DNA of 27,340 nucleotides from DATEPR01 sp036502345 (GTDB lineage: Bacteria; Actinomycetota; Actinomycetes; Mycobacteriales; Pseudonocardiaceae), in the NCBI GenBank assembly GCA_036502345.1, contig DASXYT010000107.1, positions 1 through 27,340 on the forward strand. The letters are read 5' to 3'. The position numbers and the translations under genes were made by a program. Below, in pieces: positions 7,514 through 14,464 of this stretch (position 1 is the stretch's first letter; each line of letters begins with the position of its first letter). The notes beneath the pieces were generated by a model that had not been told where the DNA came from, made no database searches, and worked only from the letters and a program-made list of their open reading frames with translations.

Positions 7514-8184
7514 TGGAGGCGCGACCGATTTCGGTAATGGTGGTGGACGACCATCCACTGTGGAGAGACGCAGTGGCGCGGGACCTGAGCGAGCGTGGGT
7601 TCCAGGTCGCCGCGACAGCGGGCGACAACGAGTCCGCGGTGCGGATCGCCACGACGGTACGGCCGGACGTGGTGCTGATGGACCTGAACCTGGGCACCGG
7701 CTCCGGGGTCGACGCGATCCAGGGCATCTCGGGCCGGCTGCCGGCGACCAGGGTCCTGGTGCTGTCGGCGAGCGGCGCCCACGAGGACGTGCTGGAGGCG
7801 GTGAAGGCGGGCGCGTCGGGCTATCTGGTGAAGTCGGCGTCGGTCGAGGAACTGGTCGACGCGGTCCGCAGGACGGCGGCGGGTGACGCGGTGTTCACCG
7901 CGGGCCTGGCCGGCCTGGTGCTCGGCGAGTTCCGCCGGATGTCCACCACACCGGAGGACGGCGTGCGCACGCCCGCGCTGACCGAGCGGGAGACCGACGT
8001 GCTGCGTCTGGTGGCGAAAGGCCTGACAGCGCGGCAGATCGCGGACCGCCTGGTGATCTCGCACCGCACCGTGGAGAGCCACGTGCAGTCCACACTGCGC
8101 AAGCTGCAATTACACAACCGGGTGGAACTGGCCAGGTACGCGATCGAACACGGTCTGGACGGCGAGGACGAGTCGCAGCACTGA
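7513..8184 (+). CDS. NarL/LuxR-family response regulator
   Basis: This 223-residue regulator has an N-terminal receiver domain (residues 5-125) with acidic pair Asp12/Asp13, phosphorylation site Asp57 (VVLMDLNLG), switch Ser85 and Lys107. A LuxR/GerE HTH follows at about 152-215, with LTERETDVLRLVAKGLTARQIADRL and HRTVESHV. It is the cognate partner of the preceding kinase, with a one-base stop/start overlap. All phosphorylation residues are intact. Natural targets may include the adjacent DUF1707 gene, but no direct site is evident. The stop is followed by a 104-bp gap holding DnaA-box-like sequences rather than a clear terminator. Confidence 0.92.
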   Translation: MEARPISVMVVDDHPLWRDAVARDLSERGFQVAATAGDNESAVRIATTVRPDVVLMDLNLGTGSGVDAIQGISGRLPATRVLVLSASGAHEDVLEAVKAGASGYLVKSASVEELVDAVRRTAAGDAVFTAGLAGLVLGEFRRMSTTPEDGVRTPALTERETDVLRLVAKGLTARQIADRLVISHRTVESHVQSTLRKLQLHNRVELARYAIEHGLDGEDESQH

Positions 8185-8190
8185 CCCGAG

Positions 8191-8231
8191 TTGTCCACCG
8201 GCTGTGGACAACTGTCTCGACCTGTGGACAA
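8191..8231. promoter_or_regulatory. Cluster of three DnaA-box-like sites
   Basis: TTGTCCACC (8191-8199, plus strand) is followed by two TTGTCCACA sites on the minus strand (8203-8211 and 8223-8231). Streptomyces-type DnaA boxes match TTGTCCACA, so two are perfect and one has a single mismatch. The two perfect boxes are spaced exactly 20 bp apart, about two helical turns. The first two also form an 8-bp inverted repeat. The cluster is intergenic and upstream of the DUF1707 promoter. It is not oriC: too few boxes and no dnaA or dnaN. Confidence 0.55.
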
Positions 8232-8275
8232 AAGGCCTTCATCCAAAAGATGCCACAGCAGCTAAGAGTTTTTGC

Positions 8276-8281
8276 TAGCGT
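8276..8281 (+). promoter_or_regulatory. -10 box for the DUF1707 gene
   Basis: TAGCGT fits TAnnnT and lies 7 nt before the ATG at 8289, predicting a leaderless transcript and deciding the start. No convincing -35 element is visible. Confidence 0.5.
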
Positions 8282-8288
8282 GACATCT

Positions 8289-8912
8289 ATGTCCGGTGAA
8301 CGCGCCGCTCGGCGGCGACCGGCGGGGAGGGCAGGCAGCGGGGTGGTCACGGATGATCTCCGGGCCTCCGATGTCGAACGCGAGCACGTCATCGATCTGC
8401 TCCAGCGAGCCGTTGGCCAGGGGATGCTCGATCTCGACGAGTTCAGCGAGCGCACCGACGCCGTGCTGGCGGCCCTCACCCGATCCGAGTTGAACGCGGT
8501 CCTGTTGGACCTGCCCGACCTGCTGCGGGACGAACCGGTGGTCACCGATGTCCTTGTGCTGCGCAGCATGCTGTCGGAGGTGCGCAGGTCCGGCAAGTGG
8601 CTGGTGCCGGCCCGGCTGCTGATCAGCAGCCGACTGGGCGCCACCCGGCTGGACTTCACCGAGGCGGTGCTGGCCCAGCCGCACGTCATCGTCGAACTGG
8701 CGGTCACCGGCGGCCTCATCGAACTGCGGGTGCCGCGCCGCGCCACCGTGCTGACCACCGGCGTACGTGTCACCGGTGGTCGGGTGGTGGACCGCTGCCG
8801 GCCCACCGTGAACAGACAGGCGGAACCGAGGTTCGTGCTCGGCGGCCGACTGCTGGCCGGCGAGGTGCGGATCGTCCGGCCGAGGTGGTGGCGCGGGCTG
8901 CGCCGCAGCTAG
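8289..8912 (+). CDS. DUF1707 (SHOCT-like) domain protein
   Basis: This 207-residue protein has an Arg-rich N-terminus and a DUF1707 domain at about residues 24-77 (RASDVEREHVIDLL, then LDLDEFSERTDAVLAALTRSEL and LLDLP). The beta-rich C-terminal part is of the cell-wall-stress-response type and lacks membrane segments. DUF1707 modules are common in actinomycetes, usually joined to membrane or DUF2154-like domains; their molecular role is poorly defined. The start at 8289 follows the leaderless promoter; an in-frame ATG at 8250 lies upstream of the -10 box. The C-terminus (PRWWRGLRRS) is basic and aromatic, perhaps membrane-contacting. Position after a sensor kinase and regulator suggests, but does not prove, a link to envelope stress. 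Its stop codon overlaps the start of the long palindrome. Confidence 0.8.
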   Translation: MSGERAARRRPAGRAGSGVVTDDLRASDVEREHVIDLLQRAVGQGMLDLDEFSERTDAVLAALTRSELNAVLLDLPDLLRDEPVVTDVLVLRSMLSEVRRSGKWLVPARLLISSRLGATRLDFTEAVLAQPHVIVELAVTGGLIELRVPRRATVLTTGVRVTGGRVVDRCRPTVNRQAEPRFVLGGRLLAGEVRIVRPRWWRGLRRS

Positions 8913-9073
8913 AGCTCCTAACACGACGGCGTCCGATCAGGGAGCGGCGGCCAGGTGCGCCAGCTGCAAGGCGGAGGAGCCGCCGGTACCTCAGTTGTAC
9001 CGGTGGCGACGACAACGCCGCAGATGGTGTGCCTGGGCGTCGCGAGCCGGACAGTTGTTGTGTTAGGAGCTCT
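8911..9073. repeat. 163-bp long imperfect palindrome filling a convergent gap
   Basis: The ends are perfect 14-bp inverted repeats (AGAGCTCCTAACAC at 8911-8924 and its complement at 9060-9073). The inner arms continue to pair: 8925-8935 with 9048-9059, 8951-8967 with 9020-9036, 8970-8973 with 9016-9019, and 8979-8989 with 8997-9007, around a 7-nt loop centred at 8993. About 56 pairs form. Seven arm differences are G-U wobbles in plus-strand RNA and would be A-C clashes in minus-strand RNA. It overlaps the stop codons of both flanking genes. It could be a MITE-like element, a giant terminator or a 3'-UTR stability element. Confidence 0.85.
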
Positions 9074-10731
9074 TAGCCCAGCCCGAGCGCGGCCCTGGCC
9101 GCCGTGCGCGCCAACGCCGCTGTCCCCGCTTCGGCCGCCAGCCGGCCCGCCGTCTGGCACCGGTCGACGCTGACGGCGGCCAATCGCGCGCCGACCTGGC
9201 TGACCGACGGCGCGTTCATCGACAGGCTGGACACACCGAGCCCGACCAGCACGCACGCCAGCATCGGATCGGCGGCGGCCTCGCCGCACACGCCTGCCGG
9301 CTTGCCGCTGGCCTGTGCCGCCTCGCCGACCATGCCGACCAACCGCAGCAGCGCCGGCTGCCACGGGTCGTTCAGTGTTGCGACGGCACCCACCTGCCGG
9401 TCCGCGGCGAACACGTACTGGGCCAGGTCGTTGGTGCCGAGGCTGACGAAGTCGGTGACCTCGAAGATCTCCCGCGCGGTCAACGCGGCAGCCGGGATCT
9501 CGATCATCACGCCCGCCCGCTCGATGCCGGCCGCCCTGGCCCGGGCCACGAACCACTCGGCCTCCTCGGCGGTGGCCACCATCGGCGCCATCACCGAGAC
9601 GTCGGCGCCACTGTCCTGCGCGGCACCCGCGATGGCGACCAGTTGCCGGTCGAGCAGTCCGACCCGCTCCCGCGCCACCCGCAGCCCACGCACACCGAGC
9701 GCCGGGTTCGGCTCCGGCTCCTGGTCCAGGAAGCTCAACGGCTTGTCCGCGCCGGCATCCAAGGTCCTGACCACGACCGGCTTGCCGGCGAACGGCCCGA
9801 GCACGGCGGCGTAGGCGGCCCGCTGCTCTGCCTCGGTCGGCTCGGTGGTGGCCGACAGGTAACTGAACTCGGTGCGGAACAGGCCGACCCCCTCGGCGCC
9901 CGCGGCGGCACCGGCCTTGGCGTCCTCGGGGCTGCCGACGTTGGCCAGCACCTTCACCCGGTAACCGTCCGATGTGGTGCCGACGCCGTTCCAGTCGCTC
10001 GGCCCACCGGCCACGGCGGCCCGCACGGGCACCGGGCCGGTGACCAGTTCGACCTCGCCGGTGTCCCCGTCCACCACCAGCCCGTCCGGGCTGTGGTCCA
10101 GGATTCCCCGGCAGGCCACCACGGCGGGGATGCGCAGTGCTCGCGCCAGGATGGCGGTGTGGCTGGTCGGACCACCCTCCTCGGTGACCAGCGCGAGCAC
10201 CATCGCGGGGTCGAGACCCGCGGTGTCGGCAGGGGCCAGATCCCTGGCGACCAGCACGTTCGGGCCGTCCAGTACCGGCACCCCGGGCGGCGCGACGCCA
10301 GCCAGTTCGGCGATCAGGCGCTGGGCGACGTCCTGGATGTCGCGCACCCGCTCGGCGAGGTAGCCGCCGGCCGCCGCCAGTGCTTCGGCGAACGTGCCGG
10401 CCGCCTCGAACACGGCCCGTGCCGCCGGCAGTCCCCGGTCGGTGACCAGCGTCTCGGCCTGGCTGACCAGGGCCGGATCGGCTGCCATCGCCGCTGTCGT
10501 CTCCAACACGGCCCGCGCGTCACCGTCCACGGCGGCCGCGGCCTGCTCCAACCGGGCGGCGACCGCCGCCGCTGCCGGCCCGATCCTGGCCGCCTCGGCT
10601 GCCGGGTCGGCCGGTGCCGGGCCGGTGGCCGGTTCGGGCAGCGGGTCGGCGACCCGGACGGCGGGACCGGACGCGCGACCTGGGCTGACGCCGACGCCAG
10701 TGAGCGTTGGGTTCGACATGGTCTGGACCAT
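9073..10731 (-). CDS. ptsI: Phosphoenolpyruvate-protein phosphotransferase (PTS enzyme I)
   Basis: This is a 552-residue enzyme I, which takes phosphate from PEP and passes it to HPr in the sugar phosphotransferase system. It has the N-terminal HPr-binding and phosphohistidine domains with active His191 in GGPTSHTAILAR. The C-terminal PEP-binding TIM barrel carries LFRTEFSYL (Arg286), IEIPAA, LGTNDLAQY and the catalytic Cys482 in GVCGEAAADP. Length is normal and all key residues are present. No HPr or EII gene lies in the window, so its partners are elsewhere. The start is ambiguous: the ATG at 10731 is almost touching AGGAGGT, and the ATG at 10719 (MSNPTLTG) is about 12 nt from it. It lies 27 bp downstream of the mycoredoxin gene, probably co-transcribed. 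Confidence 0.93.
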   Translation of the reverse strand: MVQTMSNPTLTGVGVSPGRASGPAVRVADPLPEPATGPAPADPAAEAARIGPAAAAVAARLEQAAAAVDGDARAVLETTAAMAADPALVSQAETLVTDRGLPAARAVFEAAGTFAEALAAAGGYLAERVRDIQDVAQRLIAELAGVAPPGVPVLDGPNVLVARDLAPADTAGLDPAMVLALVTEEGGPTSHTAILARALRIPAVVACRGILDHSPDGLVVDGDTGEVELVTGPVPVRAAVAGGPSDWNGVGTTSDGYRVKVLANVGSPEDAKAGAAAGAEGVGLFRTEFSYLSATTEPTEAEQRAAYAAVLGPFAGKPVVVRTLDAGADKPLSFLDQEPEPNPALGVRGLRVARERVGLLDRQLVAIAGAAQDSGADVSVMAPMVATAEEAEWFVARARAAGIERAGVMIEIPAAALTAREIFEVTDFVSLGTNDLAQYVFAADRQVGAVATLNDPWQPALLRLVGMVGEAAQASGKPAGVCGEAAADPMLACVLVGLGVSSLSMNAPSVSQVGARLAAVSVDRCQTAGRLAAEAGTAALARTAARAALGLG

Positions 10732-10758
10732 ACCTCCTCATTAAGGGAGGTCAGGGTC

Positions 10759-11007
10759 TCACGCGGCTGCGCGCAGCACGTTCCTGATGTCGTCCACCGA
10801 GGGGTTGACCAGCCAGGTCTCGCCGATGTTCACGGTGGGGACCGTCTCGTTGCCGTTCGCGACAGCACGCACACTGGCAGCGGCCTCCGCGTCCTGCCAG
10901 ATGTCCAACTCACGATAGGAGATGCCGGCGGCGGCGAGGTCGGCGCGCAGCATCGAGCAGAACGGGCAGCCGGGGCGGGCGTACATCACGATGTCGATAT
11001 CGGCCAT
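10759..11007 (-). CDS. Mycoredoxin / glutaredoxin-like protein
   Basis: This small cytoplasmic thioredoxin-fold protein has 82 residues. The active site CPFC (Cys14, Cys17) follows the first beta strand (IDIVMYARPG), with cis-proline motif TVPTV (56-60) and a C-terminal helix. The layout matches actinobacterial mycoredoxins, which reduce mixed disulfides formed with mycothiol; glutathione is absent from most actinomycetes. ATG 11007 is chosen because the fold begins directly after it and a TGGAGG lies just upstream, though close to the start. Upstream in-frame extension has no homology-like content. It precedes ptsI on the same strand. Confidence 0.88.
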   Translation of the reverse strand: MADIDIVMYARPGCPFCSMLRADLAAAGISYRELDIWQDAEAAASVRAVANGNETVPTVNIGETWLVNPSVDDIRNVLRAAA

Positions 11008-11095
11008 GCCTCCAGTGTGCGCCACCTGACGAATCAACCTGGGTTCCACCCGGGGATTGATCCGGTTTCGAGCTGAACGGAAGAAGGTGGACAGC

Positions 11096-11572
11096 GTGAA
11101 CAACCTGACCAGCATCGGCATCCCTGTTCTCGTCCTGCTGTTCGTGCTCTTCCGCCAGGTGCAGAAGCGCTCGGTCAAGGAGGACAGCAGGCCGGTACTC
11201 CTGCTCGCGCTACTCGTCGTCGGGGTCGTCGAACTCGTCCAGTTCATCGGTGATCACCCGGTGAACGGCACCGGGATCGCGATGCTGCTGGCCAGCCTGG
11301 TGCTGGCGGCCGGCTTCGGAGCCCTGCGCGCCTACACCGTCCGGCTGTGGCGTGAGGACGGCGTCCTCTACCGACAGGGCAACGCGCTGACGGTCGTGCT
11401 GTGGCTGGTCGCGATCGGCGTGCACTTCGGCGCCGACCTGTTGATCGACCACAGCGGCTCGGCCAAGGGCCTCTCGTCGGTCGCGCTGCTGCTCTACATC
11501 GCCGTGTCGTTCGGCGTGCAGCGGGTGGTCGTGCAGTCGCGGGCCAGGAGCATGGTGCCCGCGGCGCTCTGA
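11096..11572 (+). CDS. Small multipass membrane protein (DUF1453/CcdC-like)
   Basis: This 158-residue protein has four to five hydrophobic segments (about residues 5-20, 32-50, 59-78, 103-122 and 130-148). The early motif LVLLFVLFRQVQKRSV followed by a PVLLLALLVVGVVEL segment resembles DUF1453/CcdC-type membrane proteins. Function is unknown. GTG 11096 is selected because AAGGTGG lies 5 nt upstream. The last 363 bp are antisense to the open frame that extends the convergent MMPL gene, and third-position base use supports this strand as the real coding strand there. Confidence 0.75.
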   Translation: MNNLTSIGIPVLVLLFVLFRQVQKRSVKEDSRPVLLLALLVVGVVELVQFIGDHPVNGTGIAMLLASLVLAAGFGALRAYTVRLWREDGVLYRQGNALTVVLWLVAIGVHFGADLLIDHSGSAKGLSSVALLLYIAVSFGVQRVVVQSRARSMVPAAL

Positions 11573-13600
11573 GCCGGGCGCCCACCAGGCCGCGTCACCG
11601 AGCAGTCGCAGCACGGCGGGCACCAGCATCAGCCGCACCACGGTCGCGTCCAACAACAGCGCGACGATCATGCCGACGCCGATGAACCGCATGGTGGCCA
11701 GCGGCGACAGCGCGAACGCCCCGGTGACCACGATCAGCAGCAGCGCCGCCGAGCTGATCGTGCGACCGGTGGCCACCAGTCCGGTGCTGATCGCGTCCCG
11801 CGTCGCCATACCCTGCCTGCGCGCCTCGACCATCCGCGACAGCAGGAACGTCTCGTAGTCGGTGGACAGGCCGAACACCACGGCGCCGATCAGCACGACC
11901 AGCCCCGGCTGCACGGGTTCCGGTGTCACGTCCAGCAGCCCGGCGCCGTGGCCGAGTTGGAAGACCGCGACCAGCACCCCGAACGTGGCACCGAGGCTCA
12001 GCGTGCTCATCAGCACCGCCTTGACCGGCAGCAGCACCGAGCCGAACGCCAGGAACATCAGTGCCAGCGTGGCGGCCACGAGTATCCCGACCATCAGCGG
12101 CACTCTGTCCACAACGGACTTCACGCTGTCCACGACGGTGGCGGAGAAGCCGCCGACCAGTACTTCGGTGTGTGCCGGAGCGGGCAGCGCACGCAGTGCC
12201 CGGACGGCGTTCTCCGCCTGGTCGCCGAGTGGATCACCGGCCAGCGTCACGTTCAGCACGGTCACGTCACCCCGGCTCGGCCCGCGCAGTACCGAGGTCA
12301 CGCCGGCCACCTTGTCCGCGCGCACCAGGAACCGCTGCGCGTCACCGGGCCCGCGCAGCACGACCTGCGCGGCGTTGTCGCCGTAGCCGGGGAACTCGGT
12401 ACCGATTGCCTGCACCGCCTGCCGGGTCGGGTCACCCGGCGGCAGTTGCTTCTCGTCGGCGGCACCGAACCGCACCGACAGGAACGGCGCGCCGAGCAGC
12501 AACAACACGGCCAGGATCGGCAGCGCGAACACCACCGGCCGACGCAGCACCGCCCCGGCCAGCCGCCGCAGCCAGGTCGAGTCGCCCGTGCGCCGCCACG
12601 GCACCGACAGCCGGTCCACCCGGTGGCCGAGCACACCGAGCAGCGCAGGCAGCAGCGTGACCGATACGAGCGCCGCGATGGCCACCGCCGACATACCGCC
12701 GTAGGCCAGCGACCGTAGGAAGTCGATGGGGAAGACCAGCAGCCCGGCCAACGCGATGACCAGCAGCGTCGCCGAGAACGCGACCGTCCGCCCGGACGTG
12801 GCCACGGTGCGGCGCACGGCATCGGCGGTTTCCCGACCTGCGGCCAACTCCTCACGGAACCGGCCGACGGTGAACAGGCCGTAGTCGATGGCCAGGCCCA
12901 AGCCGAGCAGCGACACCACGTTGGGCGCGAAGCTGTTCACGTCGACGCCGAGCGAGATCAGCCGCAGCACGCCGAGCGAGCCGAGAATGGCCAGCACGCC
13001 CACCAGCACCGGCAGCGCGGCCGCGACCACACTGCCGAAGATCACCACGAGCAGCACCAGGGTGACCGGCAGCGAGACGGCCTCGGCCCTGGTCAGGTCG
13101 GATGTGGACCGGTCACTGGTCGCCTTCTGCACCGGCACCTGGCCGCCGACCTGCTCGGTCAGGCCGGGAATGCCCAGTCGGTGCTGGATCGTCGGATAGG
13201 TGGCCGGATCGGTCAGCGTGATGCTGGCCAGCGCGTGCCGGTGGTCCGGGGTGACCAGTGTCGCGGCCCCGCTGTCCCAATAGGACACTTCGGACCGCAC
13301 GGCGGACGAGGGCAGCGAGTGCAGCACCGCGCGTGCTGCTTTCGCGATGCCCGGCTCGTTCACACTGTGCCCGGGCGGCGCTGTGTACACGACCACCACA
13401 TCACCGGCCTGACGACCGAACGTGGCCTCGGTGAGGTCGGCCGCCTGGCTGGACTGGCTGGCCGGATCGGTGTATCCGCCCTGGTGCAGCGTGCCGAACA
13501 CGCCGAGACCCCACCCGCCACCGAGCACGGTCACGGCCGACACGACGGCGATGACGACCCACCGCCCCCGGTACACGAGGGCGCCCCACGAAGCGAACAC
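11210..13600 (-). CDS. MMPL/RND-family transporter with an antisense C-terminal extension
   Basis: This is a 796-residue open frame with two MMPL modules. An N-terminal membrane helix (residues 13-35) and large extracytoplasmic loop lead to helices with the signature GLAIDYGLFTVGRFREEL. A second loop and helix bundle carry the matching GLSTDYETFLLSRMVEARR. The family exports lipids, glycolipids or drugs by proton motive force. The recognisable protein ends near LRLLGDAAWWAPG. The following roughly 120 residues (His/Gln/Asp/Arg-rich) are read antisense through the convergent membrane gene and do not resemble the family, so the stop may be missing or shifted by an indel. GTG 13600 is the start: GGAGG lies 5 nt upstream. 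It is divergent from a TetR gene that probably represses it. Confidence 0.85.
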   Translation of the reverse strand: MFASWGALVYRGRWVVIAVVSAVTVLGGGWGLGVFGTLHQGGYTDPASQSSQAADLTEATFGRQAGDVVVVYTAPPGHSVNEPGIAKAARAVLHSLPSSAVRSEVSYWDSGAATLVTPDHRHALASITLTDPATYPTIQHRLGIPGLTEQVGGQVPVQKATSDRSTSDLTRAEAVSLPVTLVLLVVIFGSVVAAALPVLVGVLAILGSLGVLRLISLGVDVNSFAPNVVSLLGLGLAIDYGLFTVGRFREELAAGRETADAVRRTVATSGRTVAFSATLLVIALAGLLVFPIDFLRSLAYGGMSAVAIAALVSVTLLPALLGVLGHRVDRLSVPWRRTGDSTWLRRLAGAVLRRPVVFALPILAVLLLLGAPFLSVRFGAADEKQLPPGDPTRQAVQAIGTEFPGYGDNAAQVVLRGPGDAQRFLVRADKVAGVTSVLRGPSRGDVTVLNVTLAGDPLGDQAENAVRALRALPAPAHTEVLVGGFSATVVDSVKSVVDRVPLMVGILVAATLALMFLAFGSVLLPVKAVLMSTLSLGATFGVLVAVFQLGHGAGLLDVTPEPVQPGLVVLIGAVVFGLSTDYETFLLSRMVEARRQGMATRDAISTGLVATGRTISSAALLLIVVTGAFALSPLATMRFIGVGMIVALLLDATVVRLMLVPAVLRLLGDAAWWAPGSERRGHHAPGPRLHDHPLHAERHGDVEQQRDRREALGRAAVVDQQVGAEVHADRDQPQHDRQRVALSVEDAVLTPQPDGVGAQGSEAGRQHQAGQQHRDPGAVHRVITDELDEFDDPDDE

Positions 13601-13644
13601 GCCCACCTCCGGCCCGCGTGGTGCACGCTGTGCATACGAACTTC

Positions 13645-13667
13645 TCGACCGGCATGAGGCCGGTCGA
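13645..13667 (-). promoter_or_regulatory. Hairpin or operator in the MMPL 5' leader
   Basis: A perfect 9-bp inverted repeat, TCGACCGGC (13645-13653) and GCCGGTCGA (13659-13667), has a 5-nt spacer. It lies between the TetR-type repeats and the MMPL ribosome-binding site. It could be an mRNA leader hairpin or a further regulator site. Confidence 0.4.
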
Positions 13668-13671
13668 AGTA

Positions 13672-13722
13672 GTGAACACCGTTTACCCACGAGCGAGGGT
13701 ACGCGAGTGAACACTGTTTACC
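13672..13722. promoter_or_regulatory. Two TetR-type operator repeats
   Basis: GTGAACACCGTTTACC (13672-13687) and GTGAACACTGTTTACC (13707-13722) are direct repeats differing at one base, 35 bp apart. Each is also a near-palindrome (GTGAAC/GTTTAC). They lie in the divergent gap between the MMPL and TetR genes, the standard place for TetR autoregulation and control of the adjacent exporter. Confidence 0.75.
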
Positions 13723-13741
13723 AAGTAGTCGGGGTGAGTGG

Positions 13742-14464
13742 ATGACGGAGGCCGCACGGCGCGACAGGAAGCGCGCCGACACCGACCACCAGATCCGGAC
13801 GGTGGCCCGTGCCCTACTGGTCGACAACGGGGCGCAGAGCGTGACACTGCGCGGAATCGCCCGCGAGATCGGCATCACGGCGCCGGCGCTGTACCGGTAC
13901 TACGACTCGTTCGAGGACCTGATCCAGCACGTCTGCGCGGACATCTGCGCCGACCTGGCCGACGAGTTGGCCGCCGGTCTCGCCGTCATCCCCGAGGAGG
14001 ACACGCCGGGGCGGGTGTTCGCGGTGTGCCGCGGCTTCCGGGCCTGGGCGATCCGGCATCCGCGCGAGTTCAGTCTGGTGTTCGCCACGCCGGCAGGCCC
14101 CGCCGCCACCGGCGCGACCGACCCGTTCGGGCGGATCTTCCTCACCGTCGCGGGCCGGGTGCTGGCCACCAGGACGCTGGTCGTACCGGGCGATCTCGAC
14201 GTGCCGGAACGGCTGATCGCCGACCTGACCCTGTTCCGCGCGACCCTGCTGGACAACCTCGCCGAAACCGGTGTCGCGGTGCCGGAGCACGTGTTCTCGC
14301 TCGGCACCGCGTACACCATGCTGCGGTTCTGGGTCCGGCTCTACGGACAGGTGGCGCTGGAGGTCTTCGGCCGGTTCCCGTTCCCGGTCGTCGACGCGGA
14401 ACCCCTGTTCGAGTCGATGGTCGCCGAACTCGCGCTGGAAGTGGGGCTCACACCACCAGGTTGA
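13742..14464 (+). CDS. TetR-family transcriptional repressor
   Basis: This 240-residue regulator has an N-terminal TetR HTH (about residues 15-62, with SVTLRGIAREIGITAPALYRYYDSFEDLI). The helical C-terminal ligand domain resembles the WHG/TetR_C_13 group (FRAWAIRHPREFSLVFATP). It is divergent from the MMPL transporter, with the paired operators between them, so ligand-controlled derepression of the exporter is likely; the ligand is unknown. The ATG is preceded by GGGGTGAG about 5 nt upstream. Its 3' end overlaps the end of leuS by 17 bp, so the two genes are transcribed into each other. Confidence 0.9.
   Translation: MTEAARRDRKRADTDHQIRTVARALLVDNGAQSVTLRGIAREIGITAPALYRYYDSFEDLIQHVCADICADLADELAAGLAVIPEEDTPGRVFAVCRGFRAWAIRHPREFSLVFATPAGPAATGATDPFGRIFLTVAGRVLATRTLVVPGDLDVPERLIADLTLFRATLLDNLAETGVAVPEHVFSLGTAYTMLRFWVRLYGQVALEVFGRFPFPVVDAEPLFESMVAELALEVGLTPPG

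Noticed and set aside
8191..8231. Chromosomal origin (oriC)
   Set aside because: Only three boxes, no AT-rich unwinding region, and dnaA/dnaN are absent.
8911..9073. Full insertion sequence
   Set aside because: Only 163 bp, with no transposase frame and no clear target duplication; kept as a palindromic repeat.
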